From Anodontia alba (taxonomy: Eukaryota; Mollusca; Bivalvia; Lucinida; Lucinidae), in the NCBI GenBank assembly GCA_964016985.1, contig OZ024827.1, forward strand, positions 56,670,137 through 56,734,136: DNA of 64,000 bases, in the 5' to 3' direction. The stretch's first letter is position 1; each line of letters opens with the position of its first letter. Of the stretch, positions 41,846 to 52,924 are shown piece by piece. A program made the position numbers and the translations under genes. The notes below the pieces were generated by a model. The model did not search any database. It saw only the letters and a program-made list of their open reading frames with translations, and was not told the DNA's origin.

Positions 41846-42604
41846 AAAAAAAAAAATGAGAAGACTGTGATGAACAATGTTGTTGTCTGTACTGGTGTCC
41901 CACATTAAGCGTATTTTCAGCATCTCCTGATCATTGCCTAGTGGAGGTTCATTTTGACTGCTTGATCGAATTTTACTGCATTTGGTTCCAGTTTTGGCCG
42001 AATCTATGTTCGAATCTGTCGATGGCCGAGTTGTGCATTTTTCAGTAAATAATGGATGGTAATTCAATACATATTATCATTTCACTAGAATCTTCCTTCA
42101 GAACAAGATCACAAAGCAATACATCCATATTCGCAGTCTGTTAGCGTTTCTTTTGTAAATTGTGCACCAGAATACACGATAACAGTTGTGGTGGTAGCCA
42201 TTTTTGGGTAAGGGAGACTAATCTTGAAGCTCCGGATGAGTTCGGTTTTTTTCCATGGTGCTTAGGGAGAATAATCTAACAAGTCCGGTTTTAAGCAGAA
42301 TAGAACAGAATTGTTTTCTTCTTTTTTTTTTCCGTGGGAAAACAAATTAGGTAGTCTCAAATCTCCGATTTAAATGCAAATTAAAATCCTTTTTACATAA
42401 AATTTCCTATTATTGAATAAATTAGGTCACAACATTGAATTTTAAGGGAGAATGAGACCAATAATACATCAATACAGGGTGAAAATCGGAAGATCCTCCC
42501 CCCTACCCAACCCACCTCCCCCCACCAATTTTCTCCTCGGATTTGCAAGAATCACAAAATCGTCAAAATCGGACCCCGAATCCGCGGAAATCCGTGCTTC
42601 CACG
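41846..42604. other. Spacer, no recognised gene
   Basis: AT-rich. Includes a C-rich patch (CCCCCCTACCCAACCCACC near 42499) and no convincing coding sequence on either strand. Confidence 0.45.
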
Positions 42605-45600
42605 GACCTATCACATCCCTGAAGGGGGAACAATCATTCTAGTGTGCGACATATCGTCCTGACTAATACATATTCCTATAAAATTGCATAAAGATATTCT
42701 GAACTGTTATGGAATTATGCAGCATACAAGAAGGTTTAGAAAAAATTAATCAATGGGGCATAACTTGGAAAATAAGACAGGGGGGACAATCATTCTTGTG
42801 CTCGACACATTGTCTTGACCTACTACATATTCCTATAAAATTGCATGAAGATATCCCTAACGGTTACCGAGTTATGGCATGTAAAAGAATGTTTTGAAAA
42901 AAATAATCAAAGGGGCATAATTTGGAAATTAAGAAAGGGGAAACAATCATTCTTATGCGCAACACGTCGTCCTGACCTAATACATATTCCTATAAAATTG
43001 CATGAAGATATCCTGAACAGTTACTGAGTTATGGAGTGTACAAGAATGGTGACGGATGATTCTGGAAAAAATTAATCAAAGGGGCATAACATGGAAACTA
43101 AGAAAGGGGGAACAATCATTCTTGTGTACGACACATCGTCCTGACCTAATACATTTTCCTATAAAATTGCATGAAGATATTCTGAACTGTTACTGAATTA
43201 TGGAGCGTACAAGAATGTTTGAAAAAATTAATCAAAGGGGCATAACATGGAAAATGAGAAAGAGGGAACAATCATTCATTTGGGCGACAAATCATCGTGA
43301 CCTAATGCATATTCTTATAAAGTTGCAAGAAGATATCCCTAAAGGTTACTGAGTTATGGCGCATACAAAAATGTTTGGAAACAAGAGCTCTGCCAAGCGG
43401 GGCAGCATACGCCCGTGGCAAGTAATAAGATGTAGCACATAAACTGACTCCTGTATAATTCAGTGCTCCGGATATAAACTGTAAGTGGAATTAAAAAAAA
43501 AAAAATTTAAAAAATATTCATTGGGGCATAGCTCTGTTGATATTTGGTGAACTGTAACCTAAGGGTCCAAGCTGGCTCAGAAATTAAAGGAGAAATGACT
43601 TCTCCCTCCTGGGAAAATAGGGAGAAGTTTGCTGCGTCTAGGGAGAAGTGCTTTCGGACGGAGGACACACGACAGAAGCATGGCTATATTATAAGCTCAT
43701 ATGAGGCTTTGGCTTATTTGTTTTTCCTATACTTCAATATCAGACCAAACAAATAACAAAACAAAAATAAACAACCAAAAAAAAAAAAAAAAAATAAAAA
43801 TGCTGCAAGAAATTTTTTTGTAAACCTTTAACTTGTTTTATACTGATTTTATTTTTGTTCTTCAAGGGAGCCAACTCAGAAGAGTATTAAAAAAAATCCA
43901 AACAGAATTATGTTTATAAGTTTTGATATTAGTCAAGCTTTTTAATTCTGTATCATTTAATAAATGTATTTATAAAAATTTAATAATGGCAACATTTCCT
44001 TGCAAATCTAATAATAGAAGATGTTAAAAAAAATAAATAAAAATAAATAACTTGTCCATATGGCCATAACTTTAGTTATTTGCAAAAAATATACCTATCA
44101 TAAAATACAACTTGCACATTATTACCTCTAAACAATATGCTGCGAAAAGTTTACGAAAAACTTTCAAAGGGGTATAACTCTGCAAATATTTGGTGCACTA
44201 TAACCTTGAAATAATATGTGCTGCCCCACACTGATAACTATTTATGAAGTTTCAGCTTGATTGGATGTAAACTGTAGGAGGATTTAGCCACAAACAAAAA
44301 ATTAATAGAAATTTTCAAAGGGGTTTAACTCTGCTAATATTTGGTGGACTGTAACCTTGAAATAATATGTGCTGCTCCACAGCATGGTCTAACTACAAAT
44401 CAAGTTTCTGCTTGATCGGATGTAAACTGTAGGAGGAGTTTGCCAGAAACGAAACGTTCACAGAAATTTTCAAAGGGGCATAACTCTGCCAATATTTGGT
44501 GCACTGTAACCTTGAAATCATATGTGCTGCTCCACATCATTGTGTAACTATTTATGAAGTTTCAGCTTGATCGGATGTAAACTGTAGGAGGATTTAACCA
44601 CAAACAAAAAATTAACAGAAATTTTCAAAGAAGGGGTATAACTCTGCTAATATTTGATGGACTGTAACCTTGAAATAAAATGCACTGCTCCAAATCATGG
44701 TCTAACTACAAATCAAGTTTCAGCATGATCGGATGTAAACTGTAGGAGGAGTTAGCCAGAAACAAAAAGTTTACAGGAATTTTCAAAGGGACATAACTCT
44801 GCTAATATTTGGTGGACTGTAACCTCGAAACAATATGCGCTGCTCCACATGGTGGTCTAACTATAAATGAAGTTTCAGCTTAATCGGATGTAAAATGTAG
44901 GAGGAGTTAACCGGAAATGAAAAGATTAAAGAAATTTTCAAAGGGGCATAACTCTGCAAACATTTGGTGGACTGTAACCCCGAAACAATATGCGCTGCTC
45001 CACATCATAGTCTTACTATATACCATGTTTCAGCTTGATCGGATGTAAACTGTAGGAGGAGTTAGCCCGAAACGAAGAAGTTTACGGACAGACGACGCCA
45101 TACCCCGTAGCATAATACATCCCGTTTTTCAAACGGGCATATAAAAATTAATCAAAGGGGCATAACTTTGAAAGTAAGAAAGGGGAACAATCATTCTTGT
45201 GCGCGACACATCATCGTGATAATACATATTCCTATAAAGCTGCATGAAGCTATCCCTAACGGTTACTGAGTTATGGCGCGTACAAGAATGTTTGGAAAAA
45301 AATTAATCAACGGGGCGTAACTTGGAAACTAAGAAAGGGGGAACAATCATTTTTGTGCGAGACACATCCTGACCTAATACATATTTCTATAAAATTGCAT
45401 GAAGATATCCTGAATGGTTACTGAGTTATGGAGTGTACAAGAATGTTGACAGACGATTCTGGAAAAAATTAATCAAATGGGCATAACTTGGAAACTAAGA
45501 AAGGAATCATTCTTGTGCACGACATATTGTTCTGACCTAATACATATTCCTATAAAATTGCATGAAGATATTCTGAACTGTTACTGAATTATGGAGCATA

Positions 45601-45985
45601 CAAGAAAGTTTCAAAAAATTAATCAAAGGGGCATAATTTGGAAAATAAGAAAGGGGGAACAATCATTTTTGTGTGTGACACATCTTGACCTAATACATAT
45701 TCCGATAAAGTTGCATGAAGATATCGCAAACGGTTACTGAGTTATGGCGCGTACAAGAATGTTTTGGAAAAAAATAATCAAAGGGGCATAACTTGGAAAC
45801 TAAGAAAGGGGAAACAATCATTCTTGTACCCGACACGTCATCCTGAACTAATACATATTCCTATAAAATTGCATGAAGATATCCTGAATGGTTACTGAGT
45901 TATGAAGTGTAGAAGAATGTTTAGGGACTGATGGACAGCGCAATGACATAATACGTCCATTTTTTCAAAATGGGCATATAAAAAG
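42605..45985 (+). repeat. Tandem-array element I (~160-bp monomer), interrupted
   Basis: Monomers with GGGGGAACAATCATTCTTGT, GACCTAATACATATTCC, AAATTGCATGAAGATATCC, GTTACTGAGTTATGG and AATTAATCAAAGGGGCATAA before 43381 and again from 45144 to about 45930. The 3' end is a CCATTTT/AAAATGG hairpin and GGGCATATAAAA (45956-45981), the same type of end as element C nested inside it. Confidence 0.8.
43381..45143 (+). mobile_element. Tandem-array element C nested in array I
   Basis: Begins ACAAGAGCTCTGCC (43381) and ends CCCGTTTTTCAAACGGGCAT then ATAAAA. The flanks rejoin as an array I monomer (GTTTGGAA / AAAATTAATC). The inside has an A-rich 5' part and six ~155-180-bp monomers from about 44155 with GGGGCATAACTCTGC, TATTTGGTGGACTGTAACC, TGCGCTGCTCCACAT and an AAGTTTCAGCTTGATCGGAT...GTAGGAGGAGTTAGCC core. 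A short GACAGACGACG tract comes before the 3' hairpin. Confidence 0.8.
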
Positions 45986-46700
45986 TGGTCTTGGAGGACA
46001 CGCAATAAAGATTGTTACAGTGTAATGTAAAGTGGAAGTTGTGACTTCTTAGATGTCTGTCTGGCGGCCATATAAGTGGATGGACCAGAATGGTTTTAGT
46101 GGAGACACATCTAGGGGTTGAGAGGAATCCATACACAAAGTTTTGATGAAATTCCTCCATTGGTTAGGGAGAAAATGCAATAATGGGAAAAATCCAAGAT
46201 GGCCAATGTGACCATATTTGTTGATGGACCAGAACCAAATTTGGGCATGCATAAGTAGGTCACTAGAGAAACATCCCATACAAGTTTCGAAAAAATCTGA
46301 CCAGTGGTTTCAGAGGAGATGCCATAACGAGATTGTAACAGTGTTAAGTAAAGGGGAAGTCACAATTTCTAAGATGGCCATCTGGCGTCCACATATGCCA
46401 AGGGATCATAATCATTTTGGTGGAGACACATCTAGGGTTTGAGAGAAATGGATATGCAAACTTTCGATGAAATTCCTCCACTGGTTATGGAGGACATGAA
46501 ATAAAGAGAAAAATCCAAGATGGCCAAGGCTATATTTGTTGATGGACCAGACCACCAGGGGAACATCCCAAACAAATTTCTATAAAATCTGACCATAGGT
46601 CTCAGAGAAGATGTGATAGCAAGAAATTGTTTACAGATGTATGGATGTATGGACGTAGTGATGTACAGATGCCACACAGTCCCTGTGAGGGAGAAGCTCT
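45986..46700 (+). repeat. Array J, two ~330-bp units
   Basis: Two diverged direct units (about 46010-46330 and 46340-46620) with AAGTTTCGAAAAAATCTGAC (core), AATCCAAGATGGCCAA, GATGGACCAGA and GGAGACACATCTAGG. The 3' side has a GTATGGATGTATGGACG tract. No gene. Confidence 0.65.
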
Positions 46701-47639
46701 ACCTATGATAATAAATGATAATAAAACAACATACAATAGTATTGTTTGCCGACAATGCAAAACATAGTTGAGACGAAGCCCTCAACAATGTTGAGATGAA
46801 CCCCAATAATAATACAATATCATACACCTCATTGTATACTTAGAAGAGGTAGATTGTTACCTACATTTGTGATATCGATTCTGTGCAAATAACCAACAAA
46901 GCAGGAAAGCAGTATGTGACGCTTTTTAACACGTGAACCAGGGGATTATAAATGAAAATAAAACAATCGATCTGTTCATTCAACCCCCGTGCTGGTGCGG
47001 GGTTTAGAATAGGCCAGATGTACCCTCTGCATGACGTACAAGCCGTCTAAGAGACTGTCCGTGACCACCCGGGCCCTCGAAATAGGTGGCTGCCTTCCGC
47101 TTCTGTGGCAGTTGGGTAAACCCCCAACATACAGAGCAATCGTCTGTTCAACCAGTATAATTTCTGACTATAAAATTAAATTTATTGAAATGCATCTTAA
47201 ATTGGAAAAAACAAATTTTGCGAGATCTATCCTTTTAAACCTTTCCTATCTCATGTTACTAACATGCTTCATTTGTTTGTGTATCATCCTGTGCCCGTGG
47301 GTCACACATGGGATGAAGATTATAACCTCATCTGTATTTAACATATGTGTTTGTCTTGTGTTGTGTCATTTTTCCGAACTCTAGCATTCTCCACATTAAA
47401 AAGTAAAAGATGCATTTAATATTGTTAGATAAGAAACTAACCGTTTTTCAAGGTATGAAAGCTACATATCATTTGAAAGCTACATATCATCTAACACAGC
47501 TTATTTGTTTGACTCTCTTAAAAAATGAATCCAAAAAAAAAAATGAATCCTTCTCTCTTTAATAAACTATTTTATTTTAAATATGGATCCCCTAATGTTA
47601 AAAATAACCTTTCAATTACTCAGACGTTTTCGGCCTCCC
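46701..47639. other. Spacer, no recognised gene
   Basis: AT-rich with a GC-rich patch at 46985-47150. A 117-residue open stretch at 47031-47384 is rich in Leu/Ile/Cys and looks like chance reading; not accepted as a gene. Confidence 0.4.
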
Positions 47640-48302
47640 TTGTCTGTAGGGAATAAAATTTACAGATCACTTTCCTTCTGTAGTGGGTAGGGTGTAATCC
47701 CCTATTAAAACAGGAACCGCCTGTTTGCCGTGGGTGGCGTGTCGTATGCTGGGAGAGGGGAACCTGATGATTGAGGAAAGCCCAGGGATCTCCAGCTTTT
47801 CAACACAATCATTTTGGCCCTTATTTCAGATAGAAGAGCGGTCTGGGTTAGATCCGGCCTGGATCAATCGGCTCAGTCGTGCCAAGCTCTAGAAGCGCAA
47901 AACTTGTTCTAAGCTTCTTTCTCTCTTTCATACATATTTTTATGGTACCAACCGGGCTTATTTTTCTCTTAGTCCTCTAACTTTTAGAGAGTTTCAATGG
48001 GCGGCAGCTGATGGGTCAATTGGTGGGCTTGTATTGGGGCTTTGGCGGAAACCTCTGTGAGAGCGCGGCTGTGGTTAGTGGGGATGAACCCAACTGTTCA
48101 TAAATTTTTCATTGGAAATTTAGATGAATAGGTGGGGAGTCATATAAACATGAGGCTGAACTGAAGACTCTGATCTTGACACCGAGTATAATAGCAATGT
48201 AGCCTTGACGTTAGAAATAGGAGATCCATTTCTGTTAAACGTCCCCTTGTAGGGCTCCATGGAGGGTGGGGCGCATAGCTATCGAACCAAAAATTTATCA
48301 CC

Positions 48303-48466
48303 ATGGCCTCTCGAAAACGATTCCTAGCGTTTGACTCTTCGGAGGACGAAACGCAACCGACAACATTTACATTTAAGGCAAACGAAAACTTCGCAAAATT
48401 TTTAGTGATTTCAAGTAAAGAAGAAAAACCAATTACATCCTTATCACCATTTATAATTGAAAAACA
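48303..48466 (+). pseudogene. LINE ORF1 start
   Basis: ATG in a strong context (ACCATGG at 48300-48306). Reads MASRKRFLAFDSSEDETQPT and FAKFLVISSKEEKPITSLSP to FIIEK, then is cut by element A copy 3. The remainder of ORF1 is at 50777. Confidence 0.75.
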
Positions 48467-50776
48467 AGAGGGCCACGGTTTGCTCACCTGAGTGACATAG
48501 CCATTGCAGACATGCAGATGTTATGCAACATTTTTCCAATCCTATCATCGCAACTAATGAAAATATCATCATTTGAGCAGTTCTTAGTTTTGAAGAAGAA
48601 TATATGGGCCTGACAGTCAATGGAGCATGATCATTTGAATAAACTATCAATCACATTTCAACAGAAGGATCAATGTGAAATTTGGTGGAAATTGGCTAAA
48701 TGGTTTCTGAAGAATCATGATTTTATACATGTAAACAGCACAGTGGCAGGGAAATATTATAAATATAAACCAGATGATGGCCATCTTAGATTTCCAATCA
48801 GAACAATTTTAACTCCTGTTGATCTACAATTTTAACTACTGTTGATCTACAAGTCACTTCGATACATTCAATATAAATGTATATGGCCCACACAAATAGG
48901 GAAGCAAATTTGACCTTGGAGGCAAAAAGGTCAAATGTCAACATAGAACCATCATTTGAGCAATTTTGGTAGATCTCCTGTCCCCCGTAATTTGTGCAAA
49001 GGTTAGGACCCAGGGCTTATTTGGTTATGGAGAAGAAGATTTTTAAAGGTGTTTACCATATATGGGCATGGCAGCCATTTTGATCAATGGACCATACCCA
49101 TTTTAGCAATCTTTCATTCTCCTGCCCACAGAGGCTCGGCATGAAATTTGAGCAACACTGGCCCAGAGGCTTCAGAGGAAAAGCCATTTGAAATTATCAA
49201 CATGTTTTCCATACAAATGTATTGGGCCCATACAAATGCATACAGAAGCAAACTTGACCTCGCCGTAAAAAGGTTAAATGTCAATGTATGACAATTATTT
49301 TAGCAACTTTGGTAGACCGCCCGTTCCAGATGATATATGCAAAGATTCAGCCACAAGCCATCCTCGGTTTTGGAGAATAAGATTTTTAAATGTTTTTTCC
49401 CATGCAAATGCATAAGGAAGCAAACTTGACCTTGCCGTAAAAAGGTCAGATGTCAATGTATGACCATTATTTTAGCAACTTTGGTAGACCCCCTGTCCCC
49501 GATGATTTATGCAAACATTCAGCCCCAAAGCATCCTCGGTTCTAGAGAAGAAGATTTATAAAGGTTTTTACCATATATGGGCATGGCGTCCATCTTGGTC
49601 AACGAACTATGACCATTTTAGCAATCTTTTGTTCCCCCTATCTAAGGAGGCTCCATATGAAATTTGAGCAAAATTGGCCCAGAGGCTCCAGAGGAGAAGT
49701 TGTTTGAAATTCTGAACATTTTTCCCATACAAATGCATAAGGAAGCAAAATTGACCTTAACGTAGTCAAATGTCAATGTATGACCATTATTTTAGCAATT
49801 TTGGTAGCCCTCCTGTTCCCAAAGATATATGCAAAGATTCAGCCATAAGGCATGCTCGGTTTTGGAGAAGAAGATTTTTAAAGGTTTTTCCCATACAAAT
49901 GCATAGGGAAGCAAACTTGACCTTGCCGTAAAAAGGTCAAACGTCAACGTACGACAATTATTTTAGCAATGTTGGTAGACCTCCCGTCCCCAATGATTCC
50001 TGTAAAGGTTCAGCCCCAAGGCATTCTCGATTCTGGAGGAGAAGATTCTTAAAGGTTTTTACCATATATGGGCGTGGTGGCCATCTTGGTCAACGGACCG
50101 CGACCATTTTAGCAATTTTTCGTTCCCCCACCCTAAGGAGGCTCCATATGAAATTTGAGCAAAATTGGCCCAGAGGCTCCAGAGGAGTTGTTTGAAATTC
50201 TGAACATTTTTCTCATACAAATGCATAAGGAAGCAAAACTGACCTTACCGTAAAAAGGTCAAATGTTAATGTACGACCATTATTTTAGCAATTTTGGTAG
50301 CTCTCCTGTTCCCGAAGATATATGCAAAGATTCAGCCATAAGGCATGCTCGGTTTTGGAGAAGAAGATTTTTAAAGGTTTTTCCCATTACAAATGCATAG
50401 GGAAGCAAACTTGACCTTGCCGTAAAAAGGTCAAATGTCAACGTACGACAATTCTTTTATCAATTTTGGTAGACCTCCCGTCCCCAATGATTCCTGCAAA
50501 AGTTCAGCCCCAAGGCATTCTCGGTTCTTGAGGAGAAGATTTTTAAAGGTTTTTACCATATATGGGCGTGGCGGCCATCTTGGTCAACGGACCGCGACTA
50601 TTTTAGCAATTTTAGTTCCCCCACCCTAAGGAGGCTCCATATGAAATTTGAGCAAAATTGGCTCAGCGGTTTCAGAGGAGAAGTCATTTGAAAATGTTAA
50701 CGGACGGATGGACGGATGGACGATGGATGAAAAGTGATCACAATAGCTCATCCTGAGCAGAGCTCAGGTTAGCTAA
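48467..50776 (+). mobile_element. Array element A, copy 3, in LINE ORF1
   Basis: Starts CAAGAGGGCCACGG with GCTCACCTGAG at 48482-48492; ends CTCAGGTTAGC (50763-50773, one mismatch to the inverse). It carries ~490-bp units (GGGCATGGCAGCCATTTTGA and GGGCGTGGTGGCCATCTTGG near 49065, 49580, 50068 and 50562), with CTTGACCTTGCCGTAAAAAG and AAATTTGAGCAAAATTGGC...GGAGAAG cores, and a GGACGGATGGACGG tract near 50702. AACAA occurs at both junctions. Confidence 0.85.
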
Positions 50777-51862
50777 CAAATAGAATCCATTATTGGTACC
50801 CCAAAAAATGTAAAAAAATTAAAAAATTGAGCACTTTTGGTCGAAACAAACAGAAAATCTCAATCGGAAAATCTCTTAAAAATTACAAAATTCTTTAATC
50901 TAAATGTCACTGTCATGGAACATAAAACACTCAACAGTTGCAAAGGTATTATCCATGACAGAATGCTAAAACATGAAACTGAAGAAAATATCACCGAATA
51001 TCTCAAAACACAAGGAGTAACAGCTTGCAAATGTTTTACAATTAAAAAAGACGGAAACCTGATAGAAACAAATACACTTTTATTAACATTCAATACAACA
51101 ACTTTACCTAAATCACTAAAAAAATTTTACCGAATTATACCGGTTGAAGTATACATTCCAAATCCTCTGCAGTGTTTCAACTGCCAGAGGTTTGGACATC
51201 ATGAGAACAGTTGCCTGAATTACCTGGATCAGTATGTGAAAAATATGGTATGGGTGACTTTGACCACTCTACACATGCTTGTAAAAATGAAGCCAAGTGC
51301 GTGAACTGTCACAAAAATCATTTATCTAAATCAAATCAGTGTTAAATTTGGAAAAAAGAGAAAGAAATTATGAAAATTAAAGTTACACAAAAAATCACTT
51401 ATTTGGAAGCTAAAAAAATTCAAGAAAACCAACCTGAAATTACTTTTGCAAAAGTTGTTCAATCCCTAAACACCAAACCTGAAACAAAAGAAACTTCTAC
51501 CCAGTTTAACGAAAAAGATTCTGTCATTAAACCAAATTCAAAAGTCATTACTGCTACTCTAAAACCTAAACTTAAACCCACATCAACTCATCAGTCTAGA
51601 CCACAAACAAAATCATCTCAAAACAGTTCACAAACACAACCGAATAAAGCAAGTGGATCACAACAGAGATCCAGGTCCAGGACAGCTGATACGAAAGAAA
51701 AAAATGGGAAAAAGAAAAAGATAAAGAGAAAGAACCGAATCCATACAGTAAAGGGGGATCGGCCGATCCGATCAAGTTGGTCAATCGGTTCGATTCCCTC
51801 GACAGCATGGATGAGATTGACTCCTCCATGCTCTCGCAGTCTCGGAGAAAACAAAAGGATTT
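50777..51862 (+). pseudogene. LINE ORF1, main part with CCHC knuckles
   Basis: Gag-like protein: LKTQGVTACKCFTIKKDGN and PKSLKKFYRIIPVEVYIPNP, then CFNCQRFGHHENSC (about 51176-51217), a CCHC knuckle. A frameshift follows, and in the next frame there are two more Cys/His groups (CEKYGMGDFDHSTHAC, CVNCHKNHLSKSNQC), the triple-knuckle plan of I/jockey-type ORF1. The rest is Thr/Lys/Gln-rich. It binds element RNA in live copies. Confidence 0.75.
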
Positions 51863-51897
51863 AAGTTCCTTATTTTAAATCATCTCTCCATTCATCA

Positions 51898-52530
51898 TGG
51901 ATAAAAAATCAATTCTTCAGTGGAACTGTTGAGGACTCAAAGCAAATTATAACGAAATTTTAATTTTAACAACACTACTTTCTCCGACTGTCTTTTGTCT
52001 CCAGGAAACATTTTTAAAAACTACATATAATATTAATTTTAAAAATTATAATTTATATAATCATATCGCAACTGAAAATCAGAAAGCATCAGGAGGTTCA
52101 TCTATCCTTGTAAAATCAAATGTTCCTCATAGACAGATAGATATAAATAATAATTTACAAGCTGCTGCTGTAAATGTCATATTGTCTAAATCCATAACAA
52201 TTTGTTCTCTATATCTTCCTCCACACTGTAAATTTTCTAAACGCGATTTAGAAAATCTTATAAACCAGTTACCTCGTCCTTATTTATTATTAGGTGACTT
52301 TAATAGTCATAGCAAACTATGGGGTTGTTTGGATACAAATGACAAAGGAGAAATAATAGAAAACTTTATTGCAGAAAATGATTTATGTTTATTTAACGAC
52401 AAACAGTAACCAACTTATCTTCATTCTCCTACAAGAAATTAAGATTTCGATTGGTCAGTTCTAGATGACCTTCATGGGAGCGATCATTTTCCAATTAAAA
52501 TAGAAGAAATCGAATCGACAAATGAAGACC
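51898..52530 (+). pseudogene. LINE ORF2 endonuclease
   Basis: Starts MDKKSILQWNC with a stop in place of the next residue (usual WNCRG/WNCNG). Motifs: CLQETFLK (about 51990-52013), LLLGDFNSHSKLWGC (about 52287-52331) and GSDHFPI (about 52477-52497). An internal stop lies near 52408. This APE-type domain nicks target DNA. Confidence 0.8.
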
Positions 52531-52924
52531 ATCATTCCAGATGGAATCTGAATAAAGCAAACAGGGAGAATTTTATGGAGTTATGTAATGAAAAATTAAA
52601 ACCTGAAATGTTTAAAACAGCAGATGATATACAAGCTTTTATTGATACATTGATCCATATAGCCGAAAAATGTATTCCGAAGTCCTTGACACGTTCAAAA
52701 AGAAACAGACCTTGGTTTAATAACGATGTTAAAAATTCAATAAATAAAGGAAAACCTGCCTTACGAAAATTCAATAGGCAGCCAAATAAATGCGAGCGAA
52801 AGCTCGCAAGACAATAAAAGCAGCTAAAAGAACATCTTGGCAGCAATACGTCTTCAAACTTAACTCTAGAACTCCAACAAAGAAAATATGGGACATGATT
52901 CGAAAAATTACTGGCTAGAATAAA
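52531..52924 (+). pseudogene. LINE ORF2 linker before the RT
   Basis: Reads RSKRNRPWFNNDVKNSINKG and later TPTKKIWDMIRKITG, the usual stretch between endonuclease and RT of I/jockey elements, with shifts. Ends at the insertion of element A copy 4. Confidence 0.6.

Noticed and set aside
46983..47010. Hairpin near a GC-rich patch as a terminator
   Set aside because: Short stem in a eukaryotic non-coding stretch; no gene nearby to terminate.
47031..47384. 117-residue ORF
   Set aside because: Hydrophobic, Cys-rich chance composition, no motif, no start context or splice support.
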